64,000 bases of DNA from Curtobacterium pusillum (GTDB lineage: Bacteria; Actinomycetota; Actinomycetes; Actinomycetales; Microbacteriaceae): contig NZ_VEIY01000002.1 in NCBI RefSeq assembly GCF_007680845.1, forward strand, positions 550,217-614,216, given 5' to 3'. This document shows positions 59,509 through 64,000 of the stretch, one piece after another (the first letter of the stretch is position 1; the number at the start of each line of letters is the position of its first letter). The notes below the pieces were generated by a model that did not search any database, was not told where the DNA came from, and saw only the letters and a program-made list of their open reading frames with translations. Made by a program: the position numbers and the translations under genes.

Positions 59509-60807
59509 ATGAGCACACCCGAACCCGGTAGCCCGGTCCTGCTGAACCCCGAGGAGGGGATCACCCAACCGGTCAGCACCGTCAAGGTCGGCGTCGGCTA
59601 CCAGATCGCGCTGTTCCTCGGGCAGTTCGGCCTCTTCGTCGCACTCATGGCCCCGGTCTACGTCAGCATGCAGCTCAAGGCGCAGGCCCTGGTCGGGGAC
59701 GACGCCGCGAACGTCATCGGCTCGGTGCTCCCGATCGGCGCGCTCGGCGCCCTCGTCATGAACCCGCTCGCCGGTGCCCTGTCCGACCGGACCCGCACGC
59801 GCTGGGGTCGCCGGCGACCCTGGCTCCTCGGCGGCGTCGTGGTCTTCGCCGCCGCACTCGCCTGGATCGCGTACTCGCCGGACGTCCTCAACCTAACGCT
59901 CGCGTGGCTGCTCGCCCAGCTCGCCGCCAACGCCACGCTCGCCACCCTGCTCGCGAGCTTCGCCGACAACGTCCCGCAGATCCAGCGCGGCCGCTCGTCG
60001 AGCATCATCGCGCTCGCGCAGAACATCGCCGTGCTCGCCGGCACCTACCTGTCGGTGTTCTTCGTCGCGAACCTGCCCGTGCTGTTCATCGCGCCCGGCA
60101 TCCTCGCGATCATCCTCGTCGCCGTCTACGCCGTCGTGGCCCGGGACGACCTGCCGACCTACACGGTCAAGAAGTTCACGTTCCGGAACCTCGTCGCGTC
60201 GTTCTGGACGAACCCGGTCAAGAACCCGGACTTCGCGTTCGCCTGGTGGTCGCGCTTCCTCATCATCTTCGCGACGTTCATGTTCACCACCTACCGCCTG
60301 CTGTACATGGAGCAGCACCTCGGGATCGACGACGCGAAGGAGGCCACGGCCGCCGTCGCCTTCGGCGTGCTCCTCTACACGATCGCGTTGCTCGTCAGCG
60401 CGGCGCTCTCCGGCTGGGCATCGGACCGGATCGGCCGCCGCAAGGTCTTCGTCGGCGGCTCGACGGCGCTCTTCGCCGTGGGACTCGTGGTGCTCGCGCA
60501 CGCCGACTCCGTGCACGGCTTCTACGTCGCCGAGGTCGTCATGGGCTTCGCCTACGGCATCTACTCCGCCATCGACACCGCACTCGTCGTGGACGTGCTG
60601 CCGAACGCCGACCGGCCCGGCAAGGACCTCGGCGTGATCAACATCGCCAACGCCCTGCCGCAGTCCCTCGCGCCCGCCGTCGCGCTGTTCTTCCTCAAGA
60701 TCGGGTCCGGCGGCGCGGCGGACAACTACACCCTCATGTGCTGGGCCGCCGGGGTGATCGCGATCGTCGGCGCCCTTGTGGTGATCCCCATCAAGCGGGT
60801 TCGATAG
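59509..60807 (+). CDS. MFS transporter, GPH/sugar-like
   Basis: 432-aa 12-helix transporter: FLGQFGLFVALMAPVYVSMQ, NPLAGALSDRTRTRWGRRRP (loop motif resembling sugar-cation symporters) and WASDRIGRRKVFVGGS. CAAGGAGG ribosome site. Divergent from the sugar isomerase/dehydrogenase pair, so it probably imports their substrate. Confidence 0.85.
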   Translation: MSTPEPGSPVLLNPEEGITQPVSTVKVGVGYQIALFLGQFGLFVALMAPVYVSMQLKAQALVGDDAANVIGSVLPIGALGALVMNPLAGALSDRTRTRWGRRRPWLLGGVVVFAAALAWIAYSPDVLNLTLAWLLAQLAANATLATLLASFADNVPQIQRGRSSSIIALAQNIAVLAGTYLSVFFVANLPVLFIAPGILAIILVAVYAVVARDDLPTYTVKKFTFRNLVASFWTNPVKNPDFAFAWWSRFLIIFATFMFTTYRLLYMEQHLGIDDAKEATAAVAFGVLLYTIALLVSAALSGWASDRIGRRKVFVGGSTALFAVGLVVLAHADSVHGFYVAEVVMGFAYGIYSAIDTALVVDVLPNADRPGKDLGVINIANALPQSLAPAVALFFLKIGSGGAADNYTLMCWAAGVIAIVGALVVIPIKRVR

Positions 60808-60811
60808 CGGG

Positions 60812-62020
60812 ATGCACCAGCTCGGGGTCGACGTCGACCGCAGACAGCTCGCCCGGTGGCGGAACGCCATCGTCGTCGCCTTCGCGATCGGCGGGGTGAG
60901 CCTGGCTGCGTGGGGCCCGCGCCTCCCCGAGCTCCGCGTCGAACTCGGCGTGGACGTCGGCACCATCGGGCTCATGCTCGGCGGGGTCACAGTCGGGTCG
61001 ATCGGCGGCCTGCTCAGCGCGGCACCGCTGCTCCGTCGGCTCGGCGGCCGGCCCGCGCTGACGGCGGTCGTCGTGCTCGTCCCCGTGGCGATCGCGGTCA
61101 TCGGTGCGGCTGCGGCGCTCCACTCCGCCCCGCTCGCGACGGTCGGGTTCGTGGTCGGCGGCGCGGGCATCGGCGCGCTCGACGTGATGGCGAACATCGA
61201 GGGCACGGCGATCGAGGTGCTCGCCGGACGCACGCTGCTCCCGTTGATGCACGCGGCCTGGTCGGGAGGCGCGGCCCTCGGTGCCGGGATCGCCGCCCTC
61301 TGCGCATGGCTGGGTGTCACCCCGTCGGCGCAGCTGATCGGGCAGGCCGTCGTCATCCTCGTGGTCGGGGTCGTCGCGATGCGGGGGATCCCGGACGGCA
61401 CGCGCGCCGAGGAGCACGACACGTCGCTCACCTCGCGTCAGCGCCTGGCGCAGTGGGCACGTGGCTGGGCGGACGTGCGGCTCCTGCTCATCGGGCTCGT
61501 CATGCTCGGGGTCGAGCTCGGCGAGGGGTCGGCGAACAACTGGCTGGCCCTCGCCACCACCGACGGGCACGGGCAGACCGCCGCCGTCGGAGCCCTCTTC
61601 TTCACGGTCTTCGCCGTCTCCGAGGCGGCCACCCGCGTCTTCGCCGGACCCGTCGTCGACCGGCTCGGCCGCGTGGCGACCATCCGCTGGACCACCGCGC
61701 TCGGCATCGTCGGCGCCGTCCTGTTCATCGTCGGCGGCAGCTGGTGGCTGACCCTCGTCGGCGTGGTGCTCTGGGCGATCGGCGTCTCGATGGGGTTCCC
61801 GCTCGGCATGTCCGCGGCGGCGCAGAGCGGCCCGAACCCCGCGGCCCGGGTCAGCGTGGTCGCGTCGATCGGGTACTTCGCGAACTTCGCGGGGCCGCCC
61901 GTGATCGGGGCGATCGCCGAACACGTCGGAGCGCTCAGTGCGCTCTGGTTGGTGGCAGTCCTGTTCGTCGCGGCGTTCGCGGCGTCCGGATCGTTGCGGC
62001 CGGTGGTGCGACGCGACTGA
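60812..62020 (+). CDS. MFS transporter
   Basis: 402-aa 12-helix protein of the YbjJ-like MFS group: SLAAWGPRLPELRVELG, IGGLLSAAPLLRRLGGRPAL and VELGEGSANNWLAL. Only 4 bp after the previous transporter gene, so co-transcribed, but it is not closely related to it. Substrate unknown. Confidence 0.8.
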   Translation: MHQLGVDVDRRQLARWRNAIVVAFAIGGVSLAAWGPRLPELRVELGVDVGTIGLMLGGVTVGSIGGLLSAAPLLRRLGGRPALTAVVVLVPVAIAVIGAAAALHSAPLATVGFVVGGAGIGALDVMANIEGTAIEVLAGRTLLPLMHAAWSGGAALGAGIAALCAWLGVTPSAQLIGQAVVILVVGVVAMRGIPDGTRAEEHDTSLTSRQRLAQWARGWADVRLLLIGLVMLGVELGEGSANNWLALATTDGHGQTAAVGALFFTVFAVSEAATRVFAGPVVDRLGRVATIRWTTALGIVGAVLFIVGGSWWLTLVGVVLWAIGVSMGFPLGMSAAAQSGPNPAARVSVVASIGYFANFAGPPVIGAIAEHVGALSALWLVAVLFVAAFAASGSLRPVVRRD

Positions 62021-62024
62021 CGAC

Positions 62025-62066
62025 GGACTGGAGGCTCGGTGCGGGCCCGCCCCGTCCCTCCAGGCC
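62025..62066. terminator. hairpin terminator (dispersed family)
   Basis: Imperfect 15-bp arms (GGACTGGAGGCTCGG against 62052-62066, three mismatches) enclosing GCGGGCCCGC. Close to the copy at 49076. Directly after the MFS stop. Confidence 0.65.
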
Positions 62067-62097
62067 GTGTCCTGGTCACGCTGGGTAGCGTGGGCGG

Positions 62098-63420
62098 ATG
62101 CTCGACGTCGACCCGCTCACCTGGGACCCACCCGCCGGACGCATCACCGGCATCGCCGACGGCACCGTCGTCCGCGCCCTCGGGATCCCCTACGCACGAG
62201 CCGAGCGCTTCGCACCACCCGAGCCCTGGCCCGTGTTCGACGAGCCGTACCCCGCGACCACCCCGTCCCCCGTGGCGCCGCAGTCCCAGGCGACGTTCGT
62301 CGACCAGTTGCTCCACCCGGTGGAGGGGCTCGTGGTCGACGAGCACTGCCAACGCCTCTCGATCACGGCACCGGCCGAGGTCGCGCCCGGTGAACGGCTC
62401 CCGGTCGTCGTCTGGATCCACGGTGGCTCGTACGTCATCGGCGGCGGAGACCTGCCGATCTACGACGCGCACGACCTCGTCTCCGAGCAGCGGGTCGTGT
62501 TCGTCTCCGTGACGTTCCGGCTCGGGGTCCTCGGGTTCCTCGGTGACGGCGCCACGGTGCCGGCGAACCTCGGGCTCCTCGACCTCGTCGCGGCACTGCG
62601 CTGGGTCCGAGCGAACATCGCCGCGTTTGGTGGTGACCCCGAGCTCGTGACGGTCGCCGGGCAGTCCGCCGGGGGCGATGCGGCTGCCCACCTCATGATC
62701 AGCGACGGGGCGGCCGGACTGTTCCGGCGGGCGATCATCCAGAGCGCTCCGCTCGGGCTCTCGCGCGGACGCGCACGGATGAACCGCGCGATGCTCCGTG
62801 CGGTCGGTGTGGTCGGGCCGGACCTGTCGCTCGACGCCGTGCTCGAGCGGCAGGCGCTCGGGGAACGGGCCGCTGCACCGTTCGGTCTGTCGGGCGGGAT
62901 GCCGTACGGCACGCAGTACGGCTTCGCGCCGTTGCCCGCCGAGCGTGGACTCGACGCGGCCTGGAGTGCGGTCGCCCCCGGGATCGACGTCCTCATCGGC
63001 TCCGGCGACGACGAGACCGGGATGTACGTGCCGCTCGTCCCCGGACTCCGGTCGATCGCCCGGTCCCGGATCGTGCGGCCGCTCCTCCGGTGGCTCCTCG
63101 TGCGGCCGCTGTCCGAGGTCATCTACGGGCGCGACGTCCGACGGTTCGCCGCGCGGCACCGAGCGGCTGGCGGTCGGGCGACCACGTACCGACTGCACCG
63201 CGGCGTGACGACGAAGCCGACGGGAGCGGTGCACATGAGCGACCTGCCCCTGCTCCTCGGTGGGCGTGCGGCGTGGGCGGGGTCCCGGTTCGTGACGGAG
63301 CAGGACTGGGCCGAGGTCGAGCGCCGCGGGCCCGCCTTCCGGGCGATCTGGGCGGAGTTCGCCCGCACCGGGCGGGTGACGGCGGCCGACGACGAGACGC
63401 TGACGTTCGACCGGGGCTGA
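62098..63420 (+). CDS. type B carboxylesterase
   Basis: 440-aa esterase: GIPYARAERFAPPEP, oxyanion WIHGGSYVIGG, GLLDLVAALRWVRANIAAFG, nucleophile VAGQSAGGDAAA and catalytic His in GAVHMSDLPLLLGG. Hydrolyses carboxylic esters; no signal peptide. TAGCGT lies exactly 6 nt before the ATG, leaderless architecture. Confidence 0.88.
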   Translation: MLDVDPLTWDPPAGRITGIADGTVVRALGIPYARAERFAPPEPWPVFDEPYPATTPSPVAPQSQATFVDQLLHPVEGLVVDEHCQRLSITAPAEVAPGERLPVVVWIHGGSYVIGGGDLPIYDAHDLVSEQRVVFVSVTFRLGVLGFLGDGATVPANLGLLDLVAALRWVRANIAAFGGDPELVTVAGQSAGGDAAAHLMISDGAAGLFRRAIIQSAPLGLSRGRARMNRAMLRAVGVVGPDLSLDAVLERQALGERAAAPFGLSGGMPYGTQYGFAPLPAERGLDAAWSAVAPGIDVLIGSGDDETGMYVPLVPGLRSIARSRIVRPLLRWLLVRPLSEVIYGRDVRRFAARHRAAGGRATTYRLHRGVTTKPTGAVHMSDLPLLLGGRAAWAGSRFVTEQDWAEVERRGPAFRAIWAEFARTGRVTAADDETLTFDRG

Positions 63421-63454
63421 AACCGGGCGGGTCCGGCGGAGCGGTCCGGCGGTC

Positions 63455-63470
63455 CGCCCATCGGTGGGCG
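63455..63470. terminator. short hairpin after the esterase gene
   Basis: CGCCCA-TCGG-TGGGCG, 35 bp after the esterase stop. Small but well placed. Confidence 0.4.
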
Positions 63471-63557
63471 TCGGTCGGGGCGGGCGGGCGCCCGTGCGCG
63501 TCCGTCCCCAGAACTGGCGGTCGCGGGCCGGTGGTCGTGGCCCGGAGAATCGACGGC

Positions 63558-64000
63558 ATGCCCGGATCCGATGCCGACCTGCGCGCCCGCATCGTGACGG
63601 GCGCGATCGCGGCCTACCGCGTCGCCGACTTCCACACGGTCGGTCCCGCCGAGGTCGCCACCCACGCGGAGGTCCCCGAGTCCGAGGTCCGCCGGGTCTA
63701 CCCGATGTGGGAACTCCTCGTCGTCGCCGTCATGGACCGCTGGAACAACGGCAACCGCCGTGCGCTCTGGGTCGTCGCCGAGCGGTCCGGCGCCGTGGCC
63801 TACCTCCGCGCCCGACTCGAGGCCGGCCGCGACGAACCGGCACTCGTCCGGCTCCGGATCGCCCTCCTCAGCGCTGCGTCGAGCCCCGAGCACCCGGCGG
63901 CCGGGTGGTTCCGCAGCCAGTACACGCACTCGTTCGAGGACGTCACCCTCGCTCTCGTGCGGGACGTCGTCGCGGGGCGCGAACCCCGCGGGACCTCGCC
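63558..64000 (+). CDS. TetR-like regulator, 3' truncated by the window
   Basis: Frame open from ATG 63558 to the window end (147 codons). The N-terminus (ARIVTGAIAAYRVADFHTVG, then PAEVATHAEVPESEVRRVYP) has the spacing of a TetR helix-turn-helix, followed by MWELLVVAVMDRW; the later part would be the ligand domain. GAGAAT lies 7 nt before the ATG. The HTH is divergent from consensus, so the family call is moderate. Confidence 0.7.
   Translation, partial: MPGSDADLRARIVTGAIAAYRVADFHTVGPAEVATHAEVPESEVRRVYPMWELLVVAVMDRWNNGNRRALWVVAERSGAVAYLRARLEAGRDEPALVRLRIALLSAASSPEHPAAGWFRSQYTHSFEDVTLALVRDVVAGREPRGTS

Overview
The window is very GC-rich, densely packed DNA with ATGA/GTGA gene overlaps, many GTG starts, Tat/lipobox exported proteins, HspR- and HrcA-type operators and -10 boxes sitting 6-7 nt before start codons. 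This points to a high-GC actinobacterium, most likely Microbacteriaceae and close to Curtobacterium (inference from gene style, not from a search). No rRNA, tRNA, CRISPR array, insertion sequence or phage gene was seen. There is no gene-free stretch above 300 bp; the longest gaps are about 245-270 bp and are described as regulatory or repeat regions.

Region 1 (1-25.4 kb) is a polyamine/agmatine catabolic island. It holds gabD (5' cut by the window edge) with a putrescine oxidase; a second succinate-semialdehyde dehydrogenase with an APC-type amine permease; agmatine deiminase with N-carbamoylputrescine amidase; an Lrp-led operon of polyamine aminotransferase and two flavin oxidases; and, divergently, an aminobutyraldehyde dehydrogenase with a PotA-PotD-PotB-PotC importer. 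Together they can take agmatine or putrescine to 4-aminobutanal, GABA, succinate semialdehyde and succinate. XRE/MmyB-like and TetR regulators, an MFS exporter and SDR genes are interspersed.

Region 2 (25.4-38 kb) has a GMC oxidoreductase translationally coupled to an unusual alpha/beta-hydrolase fused to a gluconate-2-dehydrogenase-subunit-3-like domain. Divergent from it is a tight operon of a GCS2/ATP-grasp double ligase, an AsnB-type glutamine amidotransferase, an S9 peptidase and a GNAT acetyltransferase. It resembles the N-acetylglutaminylglutamine-amide 'trio' in logic but uses different ligase and peptidase families. A DadA-like flavin oxidase and a secreted matrixin-like metalloprotease follow.

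Region 3 (38-46.2 kb) has a GntR/FCD regulator, then a 20-bp tandem repeat, a 16-bp palindrome and a seven-gene operon: TIM-barrel enzyme, L-gulonate-3-dehydrogenase-like enzyme, SDR, ACS-family MFS transporter, DhaKL-type kinase, RpiB-like isomerase and TIM-like isomerase. The last three form a recognised erythrulose to erythrose-4-phosphate module. The first genes suggest a sugar acid that is oxidised at C3 and decarboxylated to a tetrulose.

Region 4 (46.2-64 kb) is housekeeping, stress and accessory: a NarL-type two-component system, VanY-like carboxypeptidase, stress genes (DoxX, GSP39-like SDR, manganese catalase, Hsp20 under both HAIR and CIRCE elements), an aldo/keto reductase, MarR and TetR regulators, a Gfo/Idh/MocA plus TIM-barrel sugar pair divergent from an MFS sugar transporter, another MFS transporter, a carboxylesterase and a TetR gene cut by the right edge. 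A family of related GC-rich hairpins closes several of these units.
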